Shown: in pieces, positions 31,680 to 42,717 of the stretch | Layout of the letters: each line of letters begins with the position of its first letter | How positions within the stretch are numbered: the first letter of the stretch is position 1 | From: Cavia porcellus | Lineage: Eukaryota; Chordata; Mammalia; Rodentia; Caviidae | Direction: 5' to 3' | Length of the DNA stretch: 64,000 nt | Assembly: GCF_034190915.1 (NCBI RefSeq) | Contig: NW_026947485.1 | Coordinates: forward strand, 29,587,519 to 29,651,518 | The notes under the pieces: generated by a model | Databases searched by the model: none | What the model was told of the DNA's origin: nothing | The model's input: the letters and a program-made list of their open reading frames with translations, nothing else | Position numbers and translations under genes: made by a program

Positions 31680-31805
31680 AGACTATTGACATTTGTCAAA
31701 TACTCAGCATGTGGCATGTACTTTGTCTGTACTTTGTCGTCTACTTACATAAACAATTTAACCTCACAGTTACCTAAGAAGCATCTCCATTTTTCAGTTG
31801 GGAAA
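31680..31805 (+). repeat. MIR-family SINE, diverged
   Basis: The phrases 'actcagcatgtggcatgtac', 'aatttaacctcacagttacc' and 'catctccatttttcagttgggaaaact' are in MIR order. Confidence 0.55.
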
Positions 31806-32044
31806 ACTAACTTTTTAAAAACCTTTTTCTTGCAGGCATTATGTCTCTCCTGATAGAAGTATAAGAATTGCCTGTAAAATATTCTTGCCCCAAGTAGAAT
31901 ACAATAACATTAAGTTTCTAGATTCTACTAATTGTTTACAGGGCATCGGAGAACACAGGAGCATGGTAAATGACAACTGAGAATTCCAGCAACAGAATTC
32001 AGGTCATGGGAGATTAGAGGATCTAAAACACAGGCTACCTCGAG

Positions 32045-32265
32045 AAAACCAGAAAATTTCAAATGTACAAAAGAGAAGATAGTCCTATCAACACCCCGTA
32101 TCCGTCACTCAGCTTCAGCAGTGGTCAGTTGTGACCCATCTTGTTTTATCTGTATCCTCCACTTTCCACCCCACCACCAATCCCGTTGTCATATAACTTC
32201 ATCCACAAAGACTTCAATGTATGTCTTTCAAAGATGAGGACTCTGTAAAGAAAACATGTACACAG
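32045..32265 (-). repeat. Old L1 3'-end-type repeat, first part
   Basis: The phrases 'tcaaatgtacaaaagagaagatag', 'ccgtcactcagcttcagcag' and 'cccatcttgttttatctgtatcc' resemble a widespread old mammalian L1M-class repeat. It continues at 32430 after a SINE. Confidence 0.55.
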
Positions 32266-32425
32266 TAAGTCTTGTTCCTGTAATCTCAACACTGGGAGCC
32301 TGAGGCAGGAGGATCTTAGCTCGGCAATTTAGTAACTCTGCAAGCCCTTGCTCAAAATGCAAAAAGGGTTAGGAACATAGCTCAGTGCAAAGACCCTGGT
32401 TCAATCCCAGTACCACAAAACAAAA
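32266..32425 (+). repeat. Composite B1-ID SINE, sense
   Basis: The B1 half 'cctgtaatctcaacactgggagcctgaggcaggagg...gcaatttagtaactctgcaagccc' is joined to an ID half 'aacatagctcagtgcaaagaccctggttcaatcccagtacc'. The short ID half is typical of squirrel-type composites. Confidence 0.82.
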
Positions 32426-32429
32426 CCAT

Positions 32430-33000
32430 AGGAAAAAAACTCCACAAGGTTATCCATAGCATACTATAATATCCTTGCTTAGTAAATGTATTAATATAGT
32501 TAATATATTAATATCAATCAGGGAAAATATTAATATCATTAATATAAGAATAATAATATTGATGTCTTCAATTGTCTAATTATTCACATGCTCTTAGTTG
32601 TCTCATAAATTAAAAACAAATAGTTCTTTTTGCTTTAGTTATTATCCAGCTAAGATCTGTACACTGAAATAGGTTGCTGAGTCTCTTAAGTCTCCTTCCT
32701 GGAAAGGAGACTTCTCTTACTCTCTTTCTCCACCTATTTGTCTCTTTTCTTGGAATTTACTTGTTGAGGAAGTTCAGTTTTGTTGTTAGAAGTTTTTAGA
32801 TTCTGCACTTTGCAGATTTGTCCCTTTGTTTTGTGTGAAGTGTCCCTCTTTCCCTTCGAGTTCCTGTACTCTGATAATGATAGTCAACGATTAGATTCCA
32901 AGTCAAATTTGGGGGCAGGGTGTGTAAGGGTGGCGGTTCGTATTTTTAGGAGGAGGCATAGACCGTTTGTCTTCTTTTTTATAGCTTCTCTAATTTAAGT
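32430..33000 (-). repeat. Old L1 3'-end-type repeat, second part
   Basis: The phrases 'tagttgtctcataaattaaaaac', 'gctgagtctcttaagtctcc', 'gaatttacttgttgaggaag' and 'ttctgcactttgcagatttgtcc' keep the order of the same old repeat. Confidence 0.55.
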
Positions 33001-33007
33001 GACTCTC

Positions 33008-33043
33008 TGGACAAGCGCAAGATCTTAAGTTCGATTCTTGGAC

Positions 33044-33077
<34 letters not shown>

Positions 33078-33092
33078 AGAGAGAGAGAGAAG
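33008..33092 (+). repeat. 5'-truncated ID SINE with poly-A and (GA)n tail
   Basis: Only the 3' half of the ID remains ('aagcgcaagatcttaagttcgattcttgg'), followed by 30 A and a short GA run. Confidence 0.85.
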
Positions 33093-33124
33093 GAAATAAA
33101 ATTACCCAGAGCTGTTAACAGATA

Positions 33125-33705
33125 ATTTTGATGACTTAAGAATTTATTTTTTTTGCAATACCTCCTTTTTTATTTTATATTTTAAAGAGGATAAAACCGA
33201 GGAAAATAAAACAATAAAATCAATCAAAATAAATCAGGATAAAGTGATACAGGACTTTAAATCCTTAGGAAATCAGTAATAGTTACCATAATGCCTTTTA
33301 TTGTCTTCAAAATAGCTGCAGAAACCTTTGGACATAGTAAAAATCAAAAAGAATAGAATAGAAACAGTAAAACAATGAATGCAATAAAGGACAAACAAGA
33401 AACAAGACAATAGTAAATCCGAAATGGCTACCGCCATATGTTTTGCTATCTTTTAAATAGCTGCTCATGCCATCAGGTTTAACATAATCAAACAAAAGAG
33501 AATAAAACCCAACCCAACAAAACAATGAAAATGATACGGTTTCCAGGCAGGGGTCGCTTCCTGATGAGGTCTTGTTCTTTCCCCCGCAGTCCACCAATGG
33601 CGCTGACTCCTGGAGAGAGGCTTGGGTCTGGCTGTCCCCACTTCAGCAGCTGCCCGTGCACGGTGCTCACAGAGCCTCCTTTTCAAACAAGAATCAGAGA
33701 TGGAC
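33125..33705 (-). mobile_element. Short A-rich element with G+C-rich head, related to the HAL1-like 3' region
   Basis: The left 400 bp carry the same unit motif as 7123-8446: 'gtaatagttaccataatgcctttta', 'gtcttcaaaatagctgcagaaacc' and 'atagctgctcatgccatcagg'. The right 160 bp are G+C-rich ('ccagtccaccaatggcg'-like) with no ORF1. The ends are approximate and no convincing target-site duplication was found. It could be a short non-autonomous derivative or an older truncated LINE. Confidence 0.5.
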
Positions 33706-33756
33706 AATTTTTCCTTTTAAAATACATAATCTTTTTAAATAAAGATAATAGTTTGT

Positions 33757-33801
33757 TACACACACACAGACACACACACACACACACACGCACACACACA
33801 G
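33757..33801 (+). repeat. (CA)n microsatellite
   Basis: CA units with cagaca and cacgca interruptions. Confidence 0.93.
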
Positions 33802-33992
33802 GCATCCTCCGTCCCAGAAATATCTGAAAGCAAATCTGCTCAGTCCATTTAACTCCAGGTTTTGGTAGTAGCAGGAGAAGGGACTATCAGGAACTGATTG
33901 ATACTTACCTGTTAGGTGTTTCAATTTTTTAAAATATGTATTCTATTTGTAATTAAGGAAAAAACGAACCAACCAAGCAAACAAAAAAACAA

Positions 33993-34150
33993 TACAAGCT
34001 GGGCATGGTGGTGCATGCCTGAAATCCCAGCACTAGGAGGCTGATGCAGGAGGATCATCAGAAGTTTGAGGCCTGTTTGGGCTATGTTGTGAATTCCAGA
34101 CCAGCCTAAATTACATAGCAATGCCCTATCTGAAAAATCAAAAACAAAAA
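33993..34150 (+). repeat. B1-like SINE with internal duplication
   Basis: The sequence is 'aagctgggcatggtggtgcatgcctgaaatcccagcac', with tandem halves 'ctgtttgggctatgttgtgaa' and 'ccagcctaaattacatagca', ending in an A-rich tail. Confidence 0.88.
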
Positions 34151-36590
34151 ATAGACAAACAATAACCAGTATAATTTAAAATCACTATAATAAAATGATT
34201 AGACATCATTTCACAACTGGATTTTTCACTTAATAATATATCTTGAAGGTGTAACAGTTCTATAGATATTTAGAATGGCTATCACAACTACAACTATTAT
34301 GTACATATTGCTTAGAAATTATAATGAGGAAAGTAAAAAACAATCCCAAAATAATACTTATTAATTAATCATGGGTAGGTTTGCATAGTTTGTTAGCCCA
34401 ATAGTTGATATGCTGCTTAGTTCTCAGCAGACAGAGGATCTCAGTCTTAATCCTGTGTTAAGTTTGTCCTTCCTGTAGCCACTCCCTGGATTTGGCCCAA
34501 CAGGCCACAGTCCAGGAAGTCCCGCAACATGTGGACTTTTTCAGGAAGCCACACAGAGTCCTACACAGTAGTTTGCTTTCTTTATTTAAAAAAGAAAAAA
34601 CAAATTATCTAGAAGAGATGTGACGAATCTATTTGTCTTCATAGTCGTGTGCCCGAGTGCTCAGAACTGGAAATAAGTTCTGTGCGTTCAGCAAAAGCAA
34701 GAAGCAGAGTCCTTGCCCTGAGGTTTCTAAGTACTCTCTTTAATAACCCAGTGCTGAAATGAAACTCCCTTAACTAAGAGATGGTATTTTTGATGACTGT
34801 GAAACTTTACCTCCCCACCCCATTACCTGCTTGTAGGATGGGCTTGGAGCAAGGCTGCATCCAGAACTGAGCATTGGGTTTCTGCATGCATCTGCATACT
34901 TCCTCAAATGCAGGCCACAGGCCACAATGCAATTAAATGTTCACACCACCGAGTTTAGTTTCTGAATCCAGTACCTCTCCCTAGGCCTGACCTGCATATT
35001 AAAGACTGAGCTGAACACATGCTATCAATACATAATCTGTTTACCTGTCATATGTGCCCCCTCCTGAGTATGTTATTTAAAAGACTTCATAATAGATATG
35101 GAATTTAGAATATAATTATAAAAAACCTACTAATAATTAGCAAAACAAAAACCACCGCAGAAACTGAGTTCATGCAAACATATTTGTGCCAGTTTGGATT
35201 TTACACTAACACATTTCCTGCAGTAGTTTTCCCAGACAGAGTGCCATTTATAGATATCTGCCAAGCCTGGTCAAAACACAGCAGCCTGAGAATAAGAGTT
35301 AGCATATAAAGTGAGGGTGGACTGAGCAACAATCTTCTCCCTAGGGCTCTCTTTTATCAGCCGACCCTGCTGAAGAATAGAGCCCAGTGCTTTTATGTTT
35401 CAAGAGTACCATATGGCGTGATATGAGTGCACTTTAATGACTTATTAGCATATTCTTCCAACTAGGCTTTCCTAGTTAAACCAGCTTGGCAAAATCTGAA
35501 TTTTAAAATATTTGCATGAAACGTCCTGGAATAAACAAGGCTGGGCCATTTGTTTGCTTTTCCAAGTAGACGAAAGAGAAACCATTGGTCTTCATGACAA
35601 GGCTCATGAAAAACACCAGGCTGGCCACCTCCTCTCCCTTCTTCCTGACGGCGGAGGCTTGTGGGGGTGTCTGCAGCACATTCTGGTGATTTGTCTCCTT
35701 GCGGCTTGAGGGTTCCCCACTCTGCCTAGACTCTGTGCTTTTCATAATGCTTTCTGTGACCTTATCCTTCCTTTGTGGGGAACGAAGGAAGTCTGTAGCT
35801 GAGAGCTGGTCACCTGCCTGCCTCATTAAAGCTCTGAAGCACCAGATCAGGACTGGGGACGCCCATGCGGCTTGGCCAGGGAGAGATGTGGACTTGAGGC
35901 CAAGCCGTGTTTCCACAGGCACTGCTCAAATAAAAGGGGCACAGAGGAGGGAAAAGAGGATGCAGACATCCCTGCTCCCTAGAGAAAGCTGGCCTCGCTG
36001 TCTACCACTCGTGCACTCTGGAGTGTATTTTTATTTTCAAATGTGTCGAGTATTGATGTCTCTCTCTTCTCTCTGCAAAGTCAGTTCCTGGTATCTTTTG
36101 TGGATCCAGGATGTTCTTGATGCAGGTTGCCAGGGACCATGCATGTTAAAGAGACTAACTTGGTGACTCCACAACAAGGCTGCCTTCTCATGTCTAGTAC
36201 AACTAGGATAATATACGTGTATGAGTATTAATTTTACTTTTAAAAACCTTTCTACCTTATGACAGAGACTGCCATAAACTGTCTTCCTGGGTATTTTTAA
36301 GTTAGAGACATCTGTGTGATAATATCACAACCATTGAGACATAAGTAGATATCTGTCGAATAGACTTTCTGCAAAGTTTTTATTTTTCTGGTTCAAGAAA
36401 AGGAGACAAATCTAGTTGGCTTGTGCCTTCCCCTTGCTTCGCTTTCTTCTTGTGTGGAATGAGATGAAATGGCTGGAGATGCTGCAGCTATCCTGCAATC
36501 ATGAGATAATAAATAGGCTAGAAGCCAACACAATAAATAAAATAAAATAAAGAATCTTCATGTATTAAAGACATTGTTACTCAAGTTTTT
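34151..36590. other. Long repeat-poor stretch, no gene recognised
   Basis: About 2.4 kb has few or no recognisable repeats. The largest frames are 139 codons antisense (35503-35922) and 155 codons sense (35699-36166). They overlap on opposite strands, lack any domain and have no sign of splice-bounded exons. The part at 34930-35520 is smooth AT-rich sequence that might be conserved non-coding DNA. Confidence 0.4.
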
Positions 36591-36700
36591 CACAACTCTA
36601 TCTCATAGATTAGAAAACAGGAGCTAGAGTGGCTGAATGAATTTGTTCAAGGTAAAACAAGTCCTCTGGCTTCAAATACTGTGCTCTTCATACTATAAGT
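36591..36700 (+). repeat. MIR-family SINE, diverged
   Basis: The phrases 'ctcatagattagaaaacaggagc' and 'gaatttgttcaaggtaaaacaag' are MIR core sequence. Confidence 0.6.
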
Positions 36701-36772
36701 CAAAAAGCAATATTTCCTATTGTTATACTTTTCTAAATTTCAGACCTTAAAGTAATATTTTTGTGTGTGTAT

Positions 36773-36905
36773 TACTTTAAGTTTTTTTTTTTTTTTTTTG
36801 GTCTTTTTCATTTTTATTGGTACCAGGGATCGAACTCACGACTACCTGCTTACAAGGCAGGCGCTTATGCCGCTGAGCTAAATCCCAGCCCCTACTTTAA
36901 GTTTT
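36773..36905 (-). repeat. Young ID SINE with 13-bp target-site duplication
   Basis: TACTTTAAGTTTT at 36773-36785 and 36893-36905 flank an antisense ID with the diagnostic tail complement 'ggtctttttcatttttattgg'. The anticodon-loop equivalent is CTTGTAA. Confidence 0.94.
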
Positions 36906-36918
36906 ATAAAAACCTGTG

Positions 36919-37224
36919 AGGTTATGGGATGGACTGAATTGTGTCTCCCCCAATCCATACTGAAGCTGGAACTCCCAATATGACTATATTTGGAGATAAG
37001 GCCCTTAGGAGGTGATTAAGATTAAATAGTGCCACAAAGGTGGGGCCTTAACCTGATAGGATTAGGACCTTATAAGAAGAGACCCACAGGCCCTCCAAGG
37101 GCAGAGCCTGATGCAGCCACCTCAAGGCCAGGAAGAGAGCCCTCCTGGAACTTGAATTTCCAGCCACTGTCACTGTGAGAAACAACTGTTGTTTAAGCCA
37201 CCTTATCTCATGGTAAGCAGCCTG
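36919..37224 (+). mobile_element. MLT1-type (MaLR) solo LTR
   Basis: The phrases 'ggactgaattgtgtctcccccaatcc', 'tatttggagataaggcccttagg', 'gaccttataagaagagac' and 'ttgtttaagccacctt' follow the MLT1 LTR order. No internal retroviral region is attached. Confidence 0.82.
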
Positions 37225-37322
37225 CGACAAGCAGACACTGTCATTGTGCCTCTTTGGGAGATGAAGACAGTGAAGCTCAGAAAGATGAAGTATTTTCAAA
37301 GCCACACGACTAATAAATGGCA
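37225..37322 (+). repeat. MIR-family SINE fragment
   Basis: The phrases 'gagatgaagacagtgaagctcag' and 'caaagccacacgactaataaatggca' are MIR core. Confidence 0.65.
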
Positions 37323-37342
37323 CTTTCCTTTCTTCAAGAGCT

Positions 37343-37458
37343 GATATGTCAGGGCTGGGGATTTAGCTCAGCGGCTTAAGTGCCTGCCTGGTAAGCGTGA
37401 GGTCATGAGTTTGATTCCCTGCACCAAAAAAAAAAAAAAAAAAAAAAAAAGATATGTC
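37343..37458 (+). repeat. ID SINE with short target-site duplication
   Basis: GATATGTC flanks both sides (37343-37350 and 37451-37458). The body 'ggggatttagctcagcgg...gagtttgattccctgcacc' is followed by about 25 A. Confidence 0.9.
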
Positions 37459-37707
37459 TGTGGACAGTCGTGTTAGTAAGTTGATAGCAGATTACTTCCA
37501 TTTCTAAAAATGGAATAATACTTTTAGAACAGGGCTTGGCAAGCTTTCCTTGGAGAGAGTTGGACACTAAATAACTTAGGTTTTTTGGGGCATATGGTCA
37601 CTGCTACAACTATCAGCTCTGTGCTGTGATAGCAGCCATGGGCAATCCATGAATGAACAGGTGTGCCTGTGTCCAGGCAAACGCTTCTTTTGCAAAATTA
37701 GGTGGTG

Positions 37708-37790
37708 GAGAACCAGAAGTATAGCTCAGTGGCTCTGTGTCTACCTGCCAAGCTCAAGGTCCTGAGTTCAATTCCTGGTACAGGTACTTA
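37708..37790 (+). repeat. ID SINE, diverged
   Basis: The phrases 'accagaagtatagctcagtgg' and 'cctgagttcaattcctggtac' are a sense ID. Confidence 0.75.
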
Positions 37791-37929
37791 TTAAAGGAAG
37801 ATCACAGAGGCTGTTTCTGGTCTCTGAGAAATTTTTTGATTTCCGAAAACTTTAAAAAGCCAACTTTAAAAAATAGAGCAGAGGGCAGTAGGCAATCCTT
37901 GAAAACGTGCCTTGTGGGTTGGAAAGGCC

Positions 37930-38040
37930 TCTTCTCCCTCTTCCTCTTCCTCTCCTTCTCCTTCCTCTTCCTCCTTCTCTTTCTTTCTCTTTTTCTGCCC
38001 CTTTTCTTCCTTTTCCTTCTTTTCCCCTCCCTCTTTCTCT
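37930..38040 (+). repeat. Polypyrimidine tract
   Basis: The sequence is (CTTCCT)n/(CTTTT)n. The Lys/Arg-rich and Leu/Ser-rich frames through it are low-complexity artefacts. Confidence 0.9.
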
Positions 38041-38230
38041 CTGTCTTCAAGTGTTCTGGGGATTTGACTCAGGACCTTCCCGCGAGCTACAAAGCCAGCC
38101 CTTTTATTTTGCTTTTTTTGGAGACAGGATCTCCATGACTTGCTAAATTGCCAAGCTGGACTTAAACTTGCAGCCCTTCTGCCTCAGTCTCCCAGAGTGC
38201 TGGGGTTACAGGCCTGCCCCCGACACGTGA
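38041..38230 (-). repeat. Composite B1-ID SINE, antisense
   Basis: The ID half 'ctggggatttgactcaggacc...gagctacaaagccagcccttt' is joined to a B1 half 'gagacaggatctccatgacttgctaaattgccaagctgg...gtgctggggttacaggcctgc'. Confidence 0.8.
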
Positions 38231-38304
38231 CTTCAAGGGGCCTCTTTTACTTGTTCCAATGCCCTTTTGAAAGTAACCTCTTTCAGGTGCCATCCTGATT
38301 GCCC

Positions 38305-38366
38305 AGATCACCTCTTCTACATTTTCTGGCGCGCTGCACCCGATGGCTCCCCTGTCAGGACCCTGG
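38305..38366 (+). repeat. 62-bp diverged local repeat, copy A
   Basis: It is about 90% identical by eye to 39094-39155, sharing 'ctgtcaggaccctgg' and 'atcacctc.tctacattt'. The family is unknown. Confidence 0.75.
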
Positions 38367-38499
38367 GAGTCCAAGCACATGCTTTGCTCCCAGTTCTGCA
38401 CTCCAGGATGCATGCCCATCATCTGGCTTACTCACTGGACACCCACAGGTCTCTCTTGCCAACGCTTTTCTCCTCTGAGGGAGAGTTTGAATGCAAGGT

Positions 38500-38660
38500 C
38501 TTTTCAGAAGCCCACCCACAAGCCATGGAGCATTCTCTCCCTTCCCCTCAGCCCTTGCAAGTTCAGTGTCTATTTTTAACCCTGAGATTGTCATCATCTT
38601 TCTCACCTGTGTTTCTCAGTTTCTTATACACAGTAGGTGCTTAATAAAACCAACTGAATA
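38500..38660 (+). repeat. L2-like 3'-end fragment
   Basis: The sequence 'cttatacacagtaggtgcttaataaaaccaactg' is the common L2/MIR terminal motif. Confidence 0.5.
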
Positions 38661-39093
38661 CCAAAGGAAAGCAACGAGAAGTAGTGGGCATCGGTAATTT
38701 TGGAGGGAGGGAGCCATTCTCATTGCTCCCTTGAGAGCCAGGCAAGGTACCCGGCTTGTGAGATGGTGCTCCGGGAGCTGTCATTGGCATCACTTCTTCA
38801 AGGTCATTCTTTTTGGGGGTGGGTGGTGGGGGTAGCCTTCATCCTCTTTGAATGTTTCCTAAAGACACGGATGTGAGCAATGAAGAAGGGATTTGAGGGC
38901 CAATCTTATCTGTGATGCTCTTTTATCTCCAAATAGAGCTGAGTCTTCTCTGAGATTCTGGAGATTCTGTTTCTAGCAGTGTCCTCATGGACCTCTCTTT
39001 TTATGTTCTAGCCCAAACCCAGGCACAGTTACCGCGTCAGAGTGGCGTGGTCTCATCTCTGAAATCTGGTTGTGACCAGTGCATCTCCAGCCC
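38661..39093. other. Unassigned sequence
   Basis: A G-rich stretch (gggggtgggtggtgggggt) lies at 38814-38833. No gene is recognised. Confidence 0.35.
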
Positions 39094-39155
39094 AATCACC
39101 TCCTCTACATTTTTCTGGCGTGCTCCACCCAATGGCTTCCCTGTCAGGACCCTGG
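39094..39155 (+). repeat. 62-bp diverged local repeat, copy B
   Basis: See copy A at 38305-38366. There are about five substitutions and one indel between them. Confidence 0.75.
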
Positions 39156-39914
39156 TCTGCTGCGTGTCATCATCTTAGCCTCCTTTTCTATAGTAACAAG
39201 GTCAAGGGACAGCAACACCCGTCAAGTCTCGGAGGCTTAATGTGCCTAATTAACTCACATAAGCCACGGACAGGAGCCTGCACTATTTATGGCACCAAGA
39301 AGTGAGAAAATGTCCCCTACTACGAGTATCAGGTAACTAATGCAATTCTGCCAAAGTTTGGTTGTGAAACACGAAGCCTCTGAAACGCACTGGTGTTAAG
39401 TGCACACCAAATATTCAATCCAGACATGTCGTGCTTGAACTATTCTGGGGCTCATAAACCTTTCATCAGAATCAGAGGTGAAATATTTGGCCTTATTTGT
39501 AAGTCCCATATTTCTAAAGACCTTGGGGGCTCATTTAGTATTCCCAGCAGAAGGTCACAAGGTGGCTTTTCAGGGCTTCTGGTTTAGTGAATCTGATGAC
39601 TTTAAGCAGGAGATACTTTCAAGGATTTTCCAGAAACCAGAACCTCACTTCTCCTCACACAGCCCACTATATGCCTCCCCTCTACCTGACTGCCCCGCTC
39701 AAGTAACCCCTAAACACAAACCCCTTGTACAACTGCCTGTACAGAGCCCTTAAGTCTTCTGGCCACAGCACTGAAACTTTTATTTAATATTAGAGAAGGA
39801 GCTGGCTGCTTTTTAGACAATCTGTACTGCAAAAGGCTCAATTTTGAAAGCCATGCTTTTATTAGCAGAGCGGAGGACACTTAATTTCACAGAGGCCTGA
39901 ACGCTAAGTGTTGA
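39156..39914. other. Repeat-poor sequence
   Basis: No repeat family or exon is recognised. Confidence 0.35.
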
Positions 39915-40045
39915 GGGGCCTTTGAAACCATCCAGCTTACTCTCCATTTCACAGATGAAGTGACTGAGACCCAGAGGGCAGAGGGAGCAGCCCAGGAGTG
40001 TGTAGCTGGTTGGTGGCAGAGCAGCACTGTCCCATACTCACTCCA
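39915..40045 (+). repeat. MIR-family SINE
   Basis: The phrases 'ctccatttcacagatgaagtgactgagaccc' and 'gtgtagctggttggtggcagagc' are a clear MIR core. Confidence 0.8.
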
Positions 40046-40467
40046 CGAGTGTAGCGAGTTCTCTAGCTGTGTTTGTCTCAGTTGTCTCAAAGAGATTCTG
40101 AGGCTTGAGAGATAATTCAGCCATGAATAATTAACACATTGTCTGGGCAGAATAAAAATTAGCTCCTGATGTTCCTGTCATCATTATAGGTACTACCAAA
40201 GTGAGCACATGTTCCTGTCTTTATTAGCACTAAGACCTAAGGATCACTGCATTTGCACCTAGCTCTGTGCTTTTGTCTGCAGTTGACCCAAATCTGGGTT
40301 GCAGAAGCTGCCTTATTCTGGGACGCTATGCTGTAGGTGTAGACAGTGTGATTATCTTCTTTCCCCAACATGCCTGGCCGCCACAGGTTCAGGAACCCCA
40401 TGAACAAAATAGTACATCAGGTGGTTCCTAAATTCCTGTTATCACATAAGTCAAGAAACTAATTCTG
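40046..40467. other. Unassigned sequence
   Basis: Nothing recognised. Confidence 0.35.
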
Positions 40468-40562
40468 TGGGGCAGGGGATATAGCTCAGCGGCATAAGCA
40501 CCTGCCTAGCAAATGCAAGGTTGTGAGTTTGATTCCGGGTACCATAATAATAATAATAATTT
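40468..40562 (+). repeat. ID SINE with (ATA)n tail
   Basis: The sequence 'ggggcaggggatatagctcagcgg...gtgagtttgattccgggtacc' is followed by (ATA)6. Confidence 0.9.
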
Positions 40563-41009
40563 TGAAAACAAAGGAAAATCTGTTCCATTCATTAAAAAGT
40601 TGTGTGCACTTCAAATCACAGAGAAGCCATTTCAATGGTGTTTGGACAACCCGGGGCAGTATGCACAAGTGTTGCTCCTTACCCGCTGACTTTGCTACCT
40701 GGAAGGTCCTCTCCTGAAGCAGTCTTTCTTAAAGGCAAGGACTCAGAACAGACCTCTTGGAGAGAAACTGAGGCACTCAGAGATTACAGAACATTTCAGA
40801 GTGTCCTCCAAGGTAGCCAAGCAGGGTTCTGCTCCAGCACAGTGCCCTGCAGTGCACACATGGTCACATCCACAGGCCACTCATCACTGCCGGCAAGCCA
40901 GCCAGGCAGTGATTCAAAACAGGACCAGAGATGTGAAGGAGCCTTCCTGCCTGCCCTCACAGCAGGCAGGTTGAGGATGGATTGCAGGCAACTTCACAGA
41001 CACAATGGG
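40563..41009. other. Unassigned sequence
   Basis: The 148-codon frame beginning at 40602 has no domain and runs into an antisense LTR, so it is rejected as a gene. Confidence 0.35.
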
Positions 41010-41391
41010 TTATCAGCTGTTGGGTGCTATAGCAAATACTTGAGATAATCGACTTATAAAGAGAAAAGGCTCATTTTGGCCCCTGGTTTTGGAGCATTCA
41101 GTCTGAGGGTGATGGGCTGCATTGCTTTTGGGTCAGTTGCAAGGCAGCACATCGTGATGAGAGCATGTGGCAAGGCAAAGCCACTCACCTCATGGCAGCC
41201 AGGAAGGGAAAAGGAGAAGAAGGAAGGGGCCGGGTTCCCACTCTCCTTGTGAGGAGCACACCCCCATGGACTGGAGACCTCCTACAAGACTCTATGTCTT
41301 AAGGATTCCACCACTTCCCAAAAGCACACATGTGGGACTAAGCCTTTAACAAGTAGTCTTTTGGGGGGAACATTTAAGATCCAAACTATAG
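41010..41391 (-). mobile_element. MaLR-type LTR, antisense
   Basis: The antisense landmarks are 'caaatacttgagataatcgacttataaagag', 'aggctcattttggcc', 'gaggaaggggccgggttccc', 'aggattccaccacttccc' and 'gggaccaagcc'-like text. This is the rodent MaLR group. No internal genes are present. Confidence 0.78.
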
Positions 41392-41546
41392 TTCACAATT
41401 CCCCCCTTCTGCATCTATTCCTTTTCTGCCCTGCTATGTCAGGTAGATACTGTCACCAAGGGACCAGGATGTACTTTTCCATGGAATGTCTCTGTGTTTC
41501 GGTGATAAATGTGTGTACCTATAAATGATATTGAACTATTATGGGT

Positions 41547-41893
41547 GTTGTCTTAGTTACTTTTTACTCATTGCTGAGACAAAATACCTGAAGCCCAAAG
41601 TTGGGAAAGGAAAGGTTTATTTCTTACAATTTTTGGAGGTTTCAGTCCACACTCAGTTGGCTCCAAGGCAGGCAGGCATGGCTGGCTGCAGTTCATGGTG
41701 GCTGCAAACAGCAAACAGGAACCAGCAAAGAGCAAGACACACCTTCTTCCTGCCATTACATCACATCCTGGCTCCACCCCTTTGTGGGTGGAGCACTGAC
41801 ACCATCAATCCAAGCTCTAGACAATGAAGGAATAACAAATGCACAATTCAAACTCATGAGGCCTGGGGGACACAGACATAAACCATGACAGGT
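41547..41893 (-). mobile_element. Second MaLR-type LTR, antisense
   Basis: The landmarks are 'gtcttagttactttttactcattgctgagac', 'aaaggtttatttcttacaat', 'tcagtccacactcagttgg' and 'aaaccatgacagg'. It is a different subfamily from the preceding LTR, so the two are not paired LTRs of one element. Confidence 0.78.
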
Positions 41894-42310
41894 GTTTACA
41901 TCTGATATGATGCATAAATGTTTTATAGCTTATAAAATTCTATGATTCTCACTTTTATTCACATTGCTATATATAAATATAGTTCATTTTAGCATCTATA
42001 GAATATTCTATATGGTAGTTAATACATAATTATACTATAGGTTATTTTTCATTTCCCCTGTTGATAGTGTCCTTATGAGCTTTTGTTCATATCTCATTGG
42101 CTGCACAGATAAGAGTTTCATTAGGTACTGCAAATGCCAGAGAGTGAAACTGTAAGATGCATACTTGTTAGGCTTCATCGATATTGCCTGAATGTCCTTC
42201 AAAATGAGGGTGCCCCTTACTCTTGTGGGTAAGAGTATATGTTGCTCCCTCTCCATGCCAACTCCTAGCATTCTGAAACCTTAAAATTCTGCGTTTGAGT
42301 TGTTATACAC
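41894..42310 (-). repeat. L1M ORF2-end fragment, antisense
   Basis: The phrases 'tctatatggtagttaatacataatt' and 'ttcattaggtactgcaaatgccagag' resemble the antisense L1M end region. It is strongly diverged. Confidence 0.5.
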
Positions 42311-42362
42311 TGAAATTTCCTCTCCATGAAATTAACAGTCACTTTTTGGTTTATAATTCTTA

Positions 42363-42366
<4 letters not shown>

Positions 42367-42409
<43 letters not shown>

Positions 42410-42410
42410 T
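42367..42410 (+). repeat. (GT)n microsatellite
   Basis: About 22 uninterrupted GT units adjoin an ID SINE. Confidence 0.96.
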
Positions 42411-42477
42411 AGGGAGCAACCTGGTCCTTGCCCATGTGAGACAAATGTTCTACTACGGAGTTATATTCCCAGCCCCT
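42411..42477 (-). repeat. ID SINE, old
   Basis: The sequence 'ctagggagcaacctggtcc...ctacggagttatattcccagcccct' is an antisense, decayed ID. Confidence 0.65.
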
Positions 42478-42717
42478 AGAATTTCCCAAATTCTGACCCC
42501 ACCCTTCAGTTTTCCTTCCCACAAGGGAAGGAAACTATTTCTTATGTATTTTTTAGAGAAATTCCATGTGTTTATAAAACTATTCATGGCATGTATTGTC
42601 ACATACTACATGTGATTATGAAACATGTACTTTTCCATATGAAGTCTGCTTTTCCTATTCTTCAAAAGATCTGAGATTGTTTCAATTTAATAGTATTAAT
42701 ATTTATTTTATTTTATT

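Noticed and set aside
35503..36166. Overlapping 139-codon antisense and 155-codon sense open frames
   Set aside because: They overlap on opposite strands in unspliced mammalian DNA, have no recognisable domain and no exon boundaries. Frames of this length are expected by chance in moderately G+C-rich sequence.
37802..38138. Lys/Arg-rich and Leu/Ser-rich frames
   Set aside because: They translate a polypyrimidine tract.
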